Assembly (NCBI GenBank): GCA_035578175.1
Contig: JAQMRL010000001.1
Span: 58,427,553 to 58,491,552, forward strand
Source of the DNA: Catonia carolina
Lineage: Eukaryota; Arthropoda; Insecta; Hemiptera; Achilidae
Length of the DNA: 64,000 nt
Direction: 5' to 3'
Below the pieces are notes generated by a model. The model had not been told where the DNA came from and did not search any database. It was given only the letters and a program-made list of their open reading frames with translations. The position numbers and the translations under genes are program-made. Each line of letters starts with the position of its first letter. The stretch's first letter is position 1. Positions 21,655 to 34,300 of this stretch are shown here, in pieces.

Positions 21655-21960
21655 TGTGTAAAAAAAAGAAAAGTACGAGGCCCGCTGACGCGAGCGATGC
21701 CCACAGCGGTCCCTCGACCGAGCCTTACGCCCACCAGATCCGACGAAGCAGCCATCGACGCACTACTGCGAGGGAAGAAGAAGATGTCTCCGCTGGACGA
21801 CGACACGCCGTGTCGCCCAGCTCTTCGACCGCCCCGACGACTACAACCGACGCTGCACATTAAGACTACCACCGCTTAAACGGCCCTTTTCAGGGCCACC
21901 AAAATTAAAGATTTAAACTCGCCACTTAATGTCGCCATCCGGTGACATATATTATAATAA
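21655..21960 (+). other. GC-rich island inside repeat copy A
   Basis: About 250 bp of strikingly GC-rich, CpG-rich sequence with open frames on both strands interrupts the AT-rich repeat. In one frame it reads RRVAQLFDRPDDYNRR and LPPLKRPFSGPPK, which looks protein-like but which I cannot assign. It ends in a histone-type stem-loop. It may be the captured 3' end of a host gene. Confidence 0.5.
21882..21897 (+). terminator. Histone-mRNA-type 3' stem-loop
   Basis: ggccct-tttc-agggcc: a 6-bp stem with a 4-base tttc loop, followed by acca. This fits the metazoan replication-dependent histone 3' stem-loop consensus, stem and loop lengths included. The upstream GC-rich sequence does not translate to a recognisable histone, so function is unproven. 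Confidence 0.5.
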
Positions 21961-22569
21961 AATTTATAGAAAATTAAAAGACCTACAACTTTTTTTACAG
22001 TTTTCTGTTCAAAGGTTAGTTTAGCCTTAAAGAGTGATTTTTTGTATTATTTATTAAGCCAAACTGAGGTTGATATTCACTTTGTATCATTCTCTCATGA
22101 TTAAAATGAGGTATGTTGCTTGAGATTAATTTTTTTGTTTATTTTTAATGCTCTGTTACTAATATAAGGTTATATTGTTCATTATTTGCATGGGCAAGCG
22201 AAAATTGTGTGAGCGTCTCACACCAGATTTTTATTTTATATAATCATATCTACGTGACATTAAAATCATACCAAAAGACTAAACATGATTTTCAAAATGA
22301 CCTCCGTTCTTTATAATGCTCCGCGCTAAATCGAAATTGAATAACATTTTTGCCTTTATTTATTAATAATTAAATTTTTAGCTACTAAAATTTGTGTAGT
22401 CATTTTTATTAAGTTTCCAAACGTTTGGAGTAATAAAAGGAAGATTACACCTTTGTAATATGATTAATGTTGATAATACAATGTCCAAAGTTAATTTCCC
22501 CTATACGTCAAATTTGTTGGGAAGTACTGTTTATATACTCAAGGTTTTAAGCGACAGTTTTCTTAATTT

Positions 22570-23500
22570 TTACTTTCTCTTGCCCTATATGAATATGTAG
22601 AGAAGGAAAGCACTGTTTTTATGTCGGTTTTTCGAAATCTACTTTACACCGGATATACACGTTTGAGACCTCTGAACCCGAAATCATTTTTTAGTGATTG
22701 GTGTGTGTCTGTGTGAACAAAATATCAATCTCAAGAACGGAACATTGTATGAAGTTGAAACTTTAAACTTAAGTTAGGTACTATACTAGAGGACCTGACA
22801 AAAACATTTTGTTCAAAATCGGTCTACTGGAAGTAGTAGTTTATTCGTGCGATTTTCTCAAAAACTGCTTCTATGATTTTATTTAAAGTTGTCTTTTGTT
22901 CTACATTTTTTATGCTCTACAAGATAGGATAAGCGTCGTCTGCTGAAATTCTTGGGGAGGCTGTGCTGTCGTATAAAAATGTTTTTTTTTAAAAGATTGC
23001 GGCCTTAATATGCATTTTAGAGACAAAAATATGCCTAAAATCGAAGCTGTAGAACATTTAACAATCTGCAACCGTAATTTCAAACACTTTTTGTGCAACG
23101 CTTAGTTTAGCGGCAAGTGATGTTCTGTTTTTTTTTTATGAAAACCTGTAAAAAAGGGATTTTTTTTAAGATTGTGACCTTAGTATGTATTTTACGACAA
23201 AAGTGTAACAATAAAAGTTGTAGGAAATTAAAAAACCTACAACTTTTACTTGAAGCATTTTCCTCTACAGAGCCGAATTTAGAGGCAATTACTGATCTTC
23301 CGTATTTTTATGTTCTACAGAGGTCGATTTTCATTTTTCGTCTCATGATTTTTTTAAAATTAGGTTAAATTTTTCATTTATCATTGCGTACTCATAGTTA
23401 AACAGGCTTATGATTGGGTGGCCATTGTAAATGAACATTATGTCCATTTACATTGGCAAGAGAAAGTCGTGTTTGTGTTTTACACCAGATTTTTTGGAAT
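22570..23500 (+). repeat. ~0.9-kb dispersed repeat, copy B
   Basis: Begins actttctcttgccctatatg and ends near ggcaagagaaagtcgtg, so its ends contain an inverted actttctcttgcc. The left half matches copy A (agaacggaacat, agtagtagtttattcgtg, tgctctacaagataggat). The right half contains two diverged ~165-bp modules around tagtttagcggcaa and ttgtaggaaatt. It is non-coding and a probable non-autonomous element. Confidence 0.8.
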
Positions 23501-25756
23501 TTTTTGAATGTCCTAAAACCATTTTTAAAAACTATAATATTTTTACGTCACATAAAAACTACCTAATACACAAAATTAACAAAGAGGTATACACTATACA
23601 TGAGCATTGAATTTTTTTTATGTCACTATGTCGTGTGAGGGAAATCCCCTCTCTAGTAATTATTCTGGCTGGTATGAGCGAGCGGTCTCCCTCCACTCTC
23701 ACAGCGTTCGAGCCAATTGCTGGTTTCTCTTCCTTCGTCGAGTTCACCCGTTAACAGATTGCAACGTACATACATTAGGAATACAGAAACGAAGAATTTT
23801 TTTAGTATTGAATTTTTATTTAGGTTGAAAACAGTTGGTTTTTTCTACATTTTCTTCTTAAACACCAAAACTTACGGTAAAAAATATCACATAGCCTATT
23901 ATTGTAGCACACTAACACAACGTGAACTTTTTAATAACAGGGAAAACTAAATGTCTACAGTGAAATCTTATTTCGGCATTGATCGCCTCAATATGCCGCG
24001 TAATATCTAACTTTTCTGTAGTATTTGAAAATGTACAAGGATTTCAATTATTTGGTTACCATGACACGTCCGACTGATTTTCCTGAAGAATGCAGTGACG
24101 ATCGGTGACGTAAACATTCAGTGACCTCGTTTTTAAAGCTAGACTTTCTAAATCGACCGAGGACTGCAGTTGCAACGTAAGCGGATGTGTTGCACTACCT
24201 ACTTTCATTTGCTGAACTGCTAGAGGTAAAGTAGCATAATTTTAAGATTTACTAATTTTCATTATCACTTTATTAGAGTTTCAGTTAGGCACATGGATAC
24301 TTATTATATTAACAAATTTATTTGATAAATATCTGTTGCATTATCTACATATAGATCTTACATTAATGTAATTTAATATATGAAGCGTACAAAACTTTTA
24401 GGCTATTGCTAACGTCACCATTGGTTGTCCCTGTTCAGGGGCTAAACTAAAAAAAGTTAAATACTTTTTTTATTTATCCACCAGGAACAATTTTTAAGCC
24501 AACGTTCTAATATTTTTATAAATGCTTTTAACTAGTAACAATACTTTTCTGAATTTTTATTTAAACAGTCAGAATATTTAAAACTTGTTCTTTAATGTTA
24601 AAATGTAATTTTTCCACTACTAATTGTTTAAATTAATTCTTTTCTCATATAATATGACGTTAACACGGTAAAATAAACGAATTTTACAAGTTTCAAGTAT
24701 AGTCATATGGTTGCACATTTACATTATTAACTTTTATTTTACAGTATAAACAACTTTTTATTTTTTAGTGTATAAATTTTCCGTTTCTTGACACCTTGAA
24801 CAATTAGATAAATGAAAAAATAATAATACGGGTAATTAAATAATATTAATTAATTACATAATCATAATTTATTAAGGTAGGCGGCACAGTAGAGAGCCAC
24901 AGTTTCACGCGTCACACGTCTCACGTTTTAATAATGTTTATTTTTGCAATGTTTCGAAATAAATTTGAATTTACAGTATTGGAATAATAAAGCTGAAATT
25001 TTAATAAACAATTCAAAATAATTTTATTTGACGTTTGACATTAGCTCCGTGTAACAGTCTTCTCACTTTAGTAAATTTAAATTGTTAATTTTTAATTAAA
25101 TAAATTTTGGATGGTATAGGGTCTATGTAATACCCAATATGCTGTTACTTAGTTACCAAAGGTGGTACGTGTGTCCAACGAAAACCTGTGTCTGTGGATA
25201 AAAAGGATCTCTTGACATAAAATAACACAAAATATATAATTAAAATATTTATTTAAATAAAACAGCATGCAAAATTATTAATCATTAAATTTATAAAGTT
25301 CTTGGAACTGATGTTATGTAATGTAAATTAAAATATGATTTTATGTGTTGATCTTACGATATCGGAGAAAAAGGCGGATATTCTGGCGGATAACTGCGTT
25401 GATGTTCTATTAAATTCAGCATATAAATAAATTTAGTTTAGTTCTCAGCACACCATATATGTCCACAACCAAAAAGATATTTAAAATAATCGGCCGGATT
25501 GATTGTTGCTCACGTCTCGCACACAACTGTTCCCATAACACTCTCTTGCACCACTCTCTAGTGCCTATGAACGACTGCTGCTGGACACTCCACTCTTCCA
25601 GACCGTGTCACCATTCTTGCCCGGATTCATCCGCCCAATCATAGTTATTTTCCAACGCTCTATTTTTATGATAATCTGGATCTGTTTATAAGTTATGATC
25701 GTCAACTCTCCGCTTTCTAAGACCACAAAATGGCACGCTACATCCGTAAGAATTAA
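23501..25756. other. Long AT-rich stretch, no recognisable gene
   Basis: Includes short less AT-rich patches (23620-23770, 24050-24200, 25440-25650) with small open frames. None shows a recognisable domain or repeat partner in this window. Confidence 0.4.
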
Positions 25757-26421
25757 AAAAAAAGTCGGGTCGTTTCCGTTTTCTGTATGCCACTATCAAA
25801 TCCGAATTCCCTGAAGTTGCACAAAATAATGTCCATTTCTCCCACCTGCTGCCTCACTGAGACAGACACACGCACGCGTACATACGTCCCCCCCAGTCCA
25901 AGTTTATAGTAAAAAATACTATGTTACACGTTCTGTTGTTTTATTTCTTATGATAGTTTTATTTTTAGTTTTTTATTATTTTATATTTTTTATTTACAGT
26001 TTACTTTAACTTATTCTAATTATTTACATTAAATTATTATTACATTACTATTACGTATTTTTGAATTATTCACATCGGGAAGAGAAAGACTGAGTGTTTC
26101 ACACATACTTTTTTAGTTGTCACATCTTCTGGGATTATACAATAATCTACTCTTTCCTAAAGGCAATAACTCTCTTTCCTAAAGGCACTCTGCAGTGTCA
26201 TCCTCCGCCCGAATATTATCAAGTAACTACAAAATTCATAGTAGGCTGACTATGTAGTACTGACTTTGTAGTAATTAACTATGAAATCGGGGTGGTTGAC
26301 ATTACGCAGGAATGTTGCTAGTCAGATTGGCACACTAGACGCACGAGTGGGAGAATTGTGTAACCCTTTAGGGAATTCGATTTGATAGTGGCATACAGAA
26401 AACGGAAAAGACCCAAAAAGT
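25757..26421. mobile_element. TIR element, ~0.66 kb, unclassified
   Basis: The arm tttccgttttctgtatgcca (25773 onward) and its continuation ctatcaaatccgaattccct recur inverted at 26361-26410 with one indel. The matching extends to roughly 55-65 bp. The interior has no transposase. It has (CA)-like and C-rich patches, a tandem ctctttcctaaaggca, and a gaagagaaagactgagtgtt motif shared with the ends of the ~0.9-kb repeat family. It is a non-autonomous DNA element or foldback. Confidence 0.75.
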
Positions 26422-26509
26422 CTTAAAGTCATTAACTTACAAATGAAAATGTTAGAGGTACGTACATTGAAATTACATAACTTATCTCAAGAACACTCAA
26501 CTTTTTTTC

Positions 26510-26670
26510 AGTTTATTTAAAGTCGCATTAACAGCATTCGGTTATTAGCGTATACAATGGGTAATGAAACAGTAGGATTTAACGAGTGAAAATTTCCCAG
26601 CCGGGAATTGAACTCGGGACCAATGCGTTGTAGGTTAGCGCACTATCACTACGCTAAGTAGGCGGCCTCC
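26510..26670 (-). mobile_element. SINE-C copy (tRNA-derived)
   Basis: The reverse complement has a tRNA-like head with an A-box-like tagcgtagtgatagtgcgct, a B box ggttcaattcccggctggg-like segment, and a tail ending in ttaaataaac with A/T-rich sequence. Tail fragments of the same type occur near 19085-19135 and 36551-36605 (ttagtagcgactac, gtcgctaataacc). About 160 bp. Confidence 0.65.
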
Positions 26671-27083
26671 GCAGCATTGATTCTCTTCGGTCCAATCGGC
26701 TCTTTCGCATCGCATCCATCAGAGTGAATAGACTGTTGTATCATCCCCTGCACTTCTATGAACTGGTTTCGGTTCATGCGTAAGTAATTAGTAAAAATAG
26801 AATCAGGTAATTTTGACGTAATTTTAAATTGTCGATGGATTTTTCGTTTAGAAAGATATACACATACCTCATTATAACATTACTAATGTGGATTTCTTTA
26901 TTATAGTTACCCTAGTTTGGAGCCTTGTTTCTTCAAAACCGCTTGTTCAATTTTAACGTACTATACACCAAAATTTAGCTAATTTCAATCTGCGTTGTTA
27001 CATGTCAGTTTCATATTTTTAGCGTTTTTAATATTCCGATATCTGGATGAGAATAAAAACTGAGCCGGTTTTTTTGTTGCTGC

Positions 27084-28965
27084 TGTAACCCCCTTTTGCT
27101 CACGCGAACTCCAAAGAATCGCTACCAAAGCAAAATTGGCACAGGGGACAAGAAAGAAAAAAACACCCCCAAAAAGGGAAACTGCGGTGATGTGGTGTAA
27201 AGAAAAAAGATTAACAAAATAGATTTGAATTGGTAAAAAAAATTTAATAAAATTAAATTTATAGATTAGGTAAACTTGGTAAATGTAAACGACAATAAAT
27301 TTTAAATTCAGTTAATAAGAAAATTACAAAGTTACGCAAAATATTATATAGAAATTACCGTAATTAATTAATCAAATATAATAATAAGATATGAGCTCAA
27401 TAATTAATTATTTTAGCATGCTTAGCACTGGATCCAGAATAGCGATTTGAGAAAATCGTTAAGTAAAAGACCAATTCGGTATTATAATAGTAATTATAAA
27501 TGAATCAAATAAAAATCAGAAAATAATCAGATTTTTTTTATAAAAGATTAATAAAATTTAAATAAATAAAAAAAAAATGATTAGATTATTACTTCAAATT
27601 TTGATCTTATAGTTTAAAAAATTTTAGAAGAAAAAAATTAAATTAGTTACATTATAGGAAACACAAGATATTTTTGTGTAACAGAATTTAATTTTACCAA
27701 AATCATCATTTATGCAATAATTTGTTAAAATAATATCAAAGTTTTTTATAATGATAAAGAAACATATTTATAGAAAGCCAAAATTAATACAATAATTAGA
27801 TAATGAGGTAGGTGCAAAACATGTTTTGACCAGATTATGCAAAATTGCATACTTTCGCAAACATGAGAAAATTTAGAATCATATTATGATTTACAAAATA
27901 ATAATAATTATAATGAAATTACATTTTATAACTAATATTTAAAATTAGTAATTTTTATAAAAGAAAGAAGAGTAGAATATGAAGAAAATAGGACAATCCC
28001 GGAAGAACTTTGCTAGTTAACTAGCAGCAGACAAGTTCAAGCAAAAAGGCGACGTGTCCATTTTAAAAATTTGAGAATCCAAGTTAATCATTGCCGATAA
28101 TTCGGAAACAGGAAAATTTTATCTTGTCCCAAAAAAAATGAATTACAGATGAGTAGTATTAAAGTGTTTGAATGCGATGCTTTCGGGTAAAGCTGGAAAA
28201 TCCAAAATTAACCATTTGGATTTCATGCCGCATCATAAGGGTTAGATAAGTAAGAAATGGAAGAATCAGCACCCCAAAGCTGGTCCCTGCAAAGAGCAGA
28301 AAACCAGGACTTAGAAAATGAGGGCCACCGCAAAAGACAAACAAAAGAATAAAAAGTAGATAAACCCCAACAGCACAGAAAAAGATAAAAAAAATTTAAT
28401 AGCAACGTTAAGAAAAGCATTAAGTTAAAATTTAAAAAAAAAATTTAAATTACCCAAAAGGGGTTTACAAAATTTACAAAATTTAAAAAAAACATTTTCG
28501 GCTTCAATGGGTTTTAACTACCAGCAAAAGAAAGAAAGAGACTTACCGTAAAAACGGGATAGCAATTAGTCAAACAGCACAGCAGCATAACTACGCCCCG
28601 AAAAGACTCAAAAAAAAAAATATTACGGCACATACAAATTTAAGACCCGTACATCTTCCTGACCAATTGCTAAGAGAGAGCGAGAAAACCAAATTTCGCA
28701 AAAGGAAACCTCGGTTCTGACGTCACCGACCCCCTCCATCCCGATAGACATGTCCCCAAGAACACGAAAAGCAGGAAGAGACAGATCCGACACGACAGAA
28801 TACAGATAACAGCAGTCGGCAGTACAAAGACAGAACGAAATGCAAATCGATAACGAGATAACGGATTACGGCGACATTAAAAGATAACGAAATTTAAATG
28901 CAACAAGACAGAAAAGGAAAAAGAAATTAATTAAAATTAAGTAACATTAAATTAAAAATGTTACA
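27084..28965. mobile_element. Solo LTR (1.88 kb) inserted in the long inverted arm
   Basis: It starts TGTAAC and ends GTTACA, the TG...CA inverted ends of an LTR. It is flanked on both sides by ctgc (27080-27083 and 28966-28969), a 4-bp target-site duplication. The intact partner arm at 35620-35640 shows the uninterrupted site (gttgctgc against caaca), confirming insertion. No gag/pol is present and no second LTR was seen, so it is a solo LTR or a non-coding LTR derivative. A CpG-containing part lies at 28680-28860. Confidence 0.75.
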
Positions 28966-29398
28966 CTGCAAAAGATCGGATAGATTTAGAGGCTTATAAC
29001 TCAAATACCTCTCGACCGATTTATTTGAGATTTGCCGAAATACAAACTGATATGTTGTTATTGTACGTTCGAAATTTCCGATTTTTAGTGCATTTAAATT
29101 TTAAGCTATTAGCAAAATTCTGAACCCCTGTTAATTCCGTAACCGCTCATTAATTCGGCAATTTCAAAAAATCATTGTATTCAGTATAAAAAAGTTAATA
29201 CAAATTCATCAATGTTATGGAACAGCGATTGATCAGTTATTCGGTAGAATTTTTTAGATATTTAAATAAAGGCAGATGCTGCGGGGGGTGGAAGAAGCTT
29301 AACCATGTTGCCACGTCTTTTAATCGGTTGTGTTCTTTTCTCTTCCTGCTAAAGTCGCCTTTTGATGTTAACATACTACTATAGTAGTTAACTATTGT

Positions 29399-29732
29399 AC
29401 AGTCCAGCCTCTCTTAGTTTGCTCCTAATGTAAACAAGTAATGACGTCACTGAGCATGCGCATTATATCAAAATGTATACACGCTGATTAAATAGTAACA
29501 ACAAAAAAGTATTTAAATACAAAATACTTTTATAAGTATTTTTATAAATGAAATTGTTAGGCCTATATCATATCAAGACTGATGTTTTTAGTACTTTAAG
29601 TGCTTATAATTTTAAAAAATAGTTAACTTAATAGGAATACGACATCCGTAAAGTCGCAGACTCTAGCGTTCACCCTGTAGTAGGTGGCTTTTGTTTGTTG
29701 ACAGCAGGAGCAAACTAAGAACGGCTGAACTA
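29399..29732. mobile_element. MITE copy 2 (relative of 14318-14568)
   Basis: Ends agtccagcctctcttagttt (29401) and the inverse of ctaagaacggctgaacta (to about 29732). The interior shares aatgacgtcactgagcatgc with copy 1. It is 80 bp longer than copy 1 through internal sequence near 29500-29690. It sits inside the long inverted-arm element. Confidence 0.82.
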
Positions 29733-30523
29733 TACGTAAATGATGAATGGGTTATTAACATTGCACTGTCGAGGTTGGTAGTACTGAATTTGAAGATTGT
29801 AGTGGTGTGTATTTGTTAGCGTATTATTTTTGTATATTAAAGTGGTTTAGATACAACTGATCGTTTTTTTTTTATGTGATGGTACTCTATCCATGTAAGT
29901 GTGTGAGCAGGTGGTGCTAAAAAATATTGTGGTAAGAAACTGTGTATAACTTTTTAATCAAAAAATCGCATAGTAGAATGGGTTTCAGTACGAATTAATT
30001 GGATAAGAGTTATGGTAATATTTTAAAAAAACTGAACTTTGTACTAGGAGCTGCCAATATTAAAGTTTTAAGAAATAAATGAACGGGTTGTAATGACCAA
30101 TACTGCACAGATTTATTCAAACAAAGGATTTAATTAGAGAGGTAGATAAGCCTACTTTAATATTTATAACAGATTATGTACTGAATTTGATAAGAAAATA
30201 GGCGGTATCGGATTTTATTTTGCTTTAATTGGATTAAGGTAAAATCCATTCAATATAATTATTTTATCATTTAATAGTCTGTATGTTTTGATTAAATTTG
30301 TATTCCTTTCATTTTCATTTGCCGTCCACTTTGTTTTTACTGTCATAATTACCATGGGCCTCCTTTTGTGTTCCCATGCCTTGGTAGCCCTCTAGGCGTA
30401 TCCAGCAACTCCTGTGTGCCTGTTTCCTTATGGGTTTTGAATAATTGTGTGTCAGGGTGAATGTTAATCTGCAGTCTTATAGGTTTGACGGTAAAACTTG
30501 CATTATATCAGGGAGAGCAGTAG

Positions 30524-31380
30524 ATGTCAGATAAAAAAATCAGCCAGTACTTTACTCCGGGGAAGCGCTTAAGGTCCAAATCTTCACCGGAAGCGTTAAA
30601 ACAAGTAGCAAAAAAATCGCTACAAAGTAGACAGGGGAGTTGCAGCGGAGAAGGTAGTAAAAGTATTTATACAAATATGGAACCGGATGATGCGATGGTG
30701 AGGGTTATTGGTAATTTACTGGATCGAAAGTGGCTGCCCTGAGGGATGATTTCAGTGACTTAAAAAAAGTCGTAATGGGGGTACTGCAGGAAAATAAGGA
30801 GTTGAAGGACGAAGTAAAAAGACTGAAATCTCAAAATAATTTGATGTTTGAAAGGCTAACAGATCTGGAGGATCGTTCAAGACGGAATAACTTGATCTTC
30901 CGTGGCATGAAATATAGAAGGGGTGCGGAGAGCAGGGTAGTGCTTGAAAAATTCTGTAAGGATACATTGGGACTTAACCAGGTAGTGATAAATCGAGCCC
31001 ACCAGTTGGGAAAACCTATTGACAACGGCCCGATTATAGCGCACATACCAAAGGATGAGGATATTCAGGAAATACTAAAAAATGTAAGCAAGTTGAAGGG
31101 AACCGATTACATGATCCATAAGGACTTCTCCAAGGTGACGAGAGAAAAAATGAATAGATTATTGGGCATAAGGCGAGAGATCCTGCGAGTGGATAATACG
31201 AAAAAAATAAGCGTCAGAGGGGATAAGATGATAATAGAGGGGTGTTATTTTACTTGCCCGGAAGAAATGGCACTCAGGTGGCGAAGGGAGGATGGTGTGA
31301 AGAAGCTTTCAGAGATTTTCGGTCGAGAGATGTCAGATCTAATTGAAAATGTGGGCAGGACATTTGCGGAAAAAAGTTAG
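30524..31380 (+). pseudogene. LINE ORF1 (coiled coil plus RRM-like nucleic-acid chaperone), one frameshift
   Basis: ATG at 30524 (MSDKKISQYFTPGKRLRSKS). The frame is broken near 30729 by an apparent single-base loss between LLDRK and VAALRDDFS. The rest reads 216 codons to 31380. A heptad-rich segment (VLQENKELKDEVKRLKSQNN, LTDLEDRSRRNN) is followed by LIFRGMKYR, VINRAHQLGK and MIHKDFSKVTREKMNRLLGI. This layout is that of the L1-type ORF1p (coiled coil, RRM, C-terminal domain) that binds the element RNA. A related relic lies at 50960-51620. Confidence 0.83.
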
Positions 31381-34300
31381 GAGGGGATCGTCTGCCAGGT
31401 TGGTGGGAGTTGCTTCGGATCACGGGCTGCATCCTGGCACTCGTAGGGACGTAGTTGGTGGTCTGAAGATTTTGGGGTATAATATTGCAGGACTCAGGGG
31501 TAAGAGATATGATAGCGATTTTCTGAATTTTGTTAGGGAGCATGACATTTTTGTCCTCTTCGAGACTCACATGGAGCAGCACGAAATAGATGATTGGGGG
31601 GGAAATTATTTCCAGGGTTATTGTACAAGGTGGGAGTGTGCAGTGCGAGATTGTAAATATGGTAGAGCTAAGGGGGGAATGTTGCTGGGATTTAGGGATG
31701 ATTTACAGGGGAGGGTAAAATATGTAAACATGGGGAATAAATTGGTGCTATTTTTACAGCAATTGCGTCAGAAAATTGTGTTGGTTCCGGTATATCTAAG
31801 TGGAAGTGGCAATATTGAAAGTTGGGAAGAAGATTATAATAAGGTATGGGAGACTTTGGAACAGGGAAATGAAAATAAAAATTTTATCGCGCTGGGAGAC
31901 TTTAATAGTAGAATAGGTAATAGACAATCTGTCCCGGAAGAAATGGTACTAGGGGATTCACTTACAAAGGATAGACATTCAAAGGATATGGTAGTAAATA
32001 GTAAGGGTGAACGTCTTTTGGAGCTCTGCGACAGATTCAATTTACTTATTGTTAATGGACGATGTAAAGGGGATGAGTCAGGGGAATATACTTATATAGG
32101 GGGGGGTGGGTTCATCAGTAATAGATTTGGCATTGATATCCTTAGAACTAGTTGGTCTGATTGAGGAGTTTTATGTGGGCTTGGAAAGCTTCTCGGATCA
32201 TTTGCCTGTTGTAATATCTCTTAAGAATGTGGATAGGGGACCGGTTCCCAATGTACTGCCTCTGCTATGCTATGAAGCTGAGATGGACAGAAAATGATGA
32301 CCTAGGTTTTAAATGTAGAATGCAGGATATTTGCGCCCAAAAGGGCTGCCTTTCAGATAATGTTAATCAGGCAGTAAGTGACCTAACAGAACGAGTATTG
32401 CAAGCAGCGTCGGGTGGACTGGTTTTGGGGGTGGGGACAACTCACAAGCAGCGTTGGTTTGACAGGGAATGTGTGAATGCAAGGAAAAGAGTGTACAGAG
32501 TGTTGCATAATTATAGGAAATTTAGTACGGAACATTGGAGACTAGAATACTTAGAAACTAATAAAACGTATAAGAAATTGTGCAAGGAAAAGAAATCTAA
32601 CTATTATTCTGAATTTTCAGAGAGGTTTAGGAGCGTTCGTGATTCGAGGGGGTTCTGGGAATTGGTTAAAGGTTTAAAGTCAAATCCATTTCTAACACAG
32701 AGTAGTATTAGTGCAGATAAATGGGTGGCACACTTCAGAGAATTGTTACATTCAATGGAACCAGGGCTGCTGACATCATATGCAGCAAGGAGGGTGGAGG
32801 ATGAGGGATTGGATGCGGTAATTACGATAGAGGAAGTGCAGCGTGTTATTAGAAAAATGAAGAATAATAAAGCACCGGGGCTAGATAGGATACCAGCTGA
32901 GTTTTTTAAGGAGGCACCTAAAGAATATTTACGGCTATTAGCTACTCTATTTAATAATATTTTTGAATCTGGGGTTATACCAGAATCATTTAGGAAGTCA
33001 ATCATTTTTCCAATCCACAAAAAGGGGTCATTAAGTGATCCAGTCAACTACAGGGGGATTTCCTTTTTGAATGTAATGTCCAAGGTATTTACAGGAATTT
33101 TATTAAGTAGATTAGAAATGTGGGCCAGGAAGAAGGGTATATTAAATGAATATCAGGCGGGGTTCCGTAAGGGTTATTCAACATTGGATAACATCTTTAA
33201 TTGGTTAAATATTATCGCTTTAAAAGTAGGTGGAGGTGGGAAAAAATTGTACTGTTTTTTTGTGGATTTACGCGCGGCATTTGATGCTGTGAATAGGAAT
33301 GCTTTGTTTTATAAACTATCTGAGATGGGTGTGTCTACTAACCTTCTTACGGTCATGGCGAATTTATACCATAACACGGCATCTTGTGTGTGGACCAAGG
33401 AGGGGGTCACAGAGGAGTTTATTACAGATCGTGGGGTGAGACAAGGGTGTGTGTTGTCACTACTGTTATTTGCCTTGTTCATTAATGATTTACATGAGGT
33501 GTTAGAAGGCGGAGTATGGTGTGGTAGTATAAATGTCAGGGTACTGATGTATGCAGATGATCTGGTGTTAGTTGCCTCTGTTCCAAGAGAGTTACAAAGA
33601 ATGATTGATAGATTCCAAGCGTACTGTGAAAGATGGAACCTGGTTGTTAACTTAAACAAATCAAAAGTAATGGTTTTTAGGAAGGGAGGAGGTTTAGGAA
33701 GAAATGAAAAATGGTTTTATGAGGGTAAACATATTGAGGTGGTTAACAAATACAAATATTTAGGAGTGACTTTTACCCCTTGCTGTCTTTTAACTTGCAA
33801 ATACGGGAGAAAATATCAGTAGCAAAATTTGCCCTTAATAGTGTTTGGCGGCTTTTTCTGTCAAAAGATAATATTTCGATATCCTCTAAGGTGAAAGTGT
33901 TTGATGCGGCTTGCAAGACGATAGTAACATACGGAGCTGAAGCATGGGGGTGGAAAACAGAGAAGGACATTGAACAGTTTCAGGCGTTCTTCTTGAAAAA
34001 ACTATTTGGTTTACCAAGGACCACGCCTGGGTATATATTGTACCTGGAAACGGGTGTAAGCTTGATGAGGATTCAGGTTTTGGAGATGCATTTTAAATTC
34101 GTATTAAGAGTTTTAGGCTTGCAACAGACAAGACTAGTGCATCAGCTAACTAGCTTAGTAATTAATAGAAAGGTGGGTTGGTTTAAGACATGGTTGGATC
34201 TGAGTGAGAGGTATGGAATGGGAGGCAGGTTTGAATTTGCCAATATCGGAGACTGGCCGGATGTCACTCAGTCACTGATAGAGAAAATAAAGGAAGTAAC

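Larger units (their letters stand above)
21265..22240 (+). repeat. ~0.9-kb dispersed repeat, copy A (with insert)
   Basis: It shares long colinear blocks with copy B (22570-23500) and inverted copy C (49195-50325). The blocks are ggaaagtattgttttcaagt, aagaacggaacat, ggaagtagtagtttattcgt, tgctctacaagatagg and tgctgaaattcttggggagg. The right end has gggcaagcgaaaattgtgtg, a variant of the family end. Unlike B and C it carries a GC-rich insert (about 21655-21960). It also has a (GT)n stretch near 21395. No coding capacity was recognised. Confidence 0.8.

Noticed and set aside
21697..21880. Histone gene upstream of the histone-type stem-loop
   Set aside because: None of the three + frames gives a recognisable C terminus of H1, H2A, H2B, H3 or H4.
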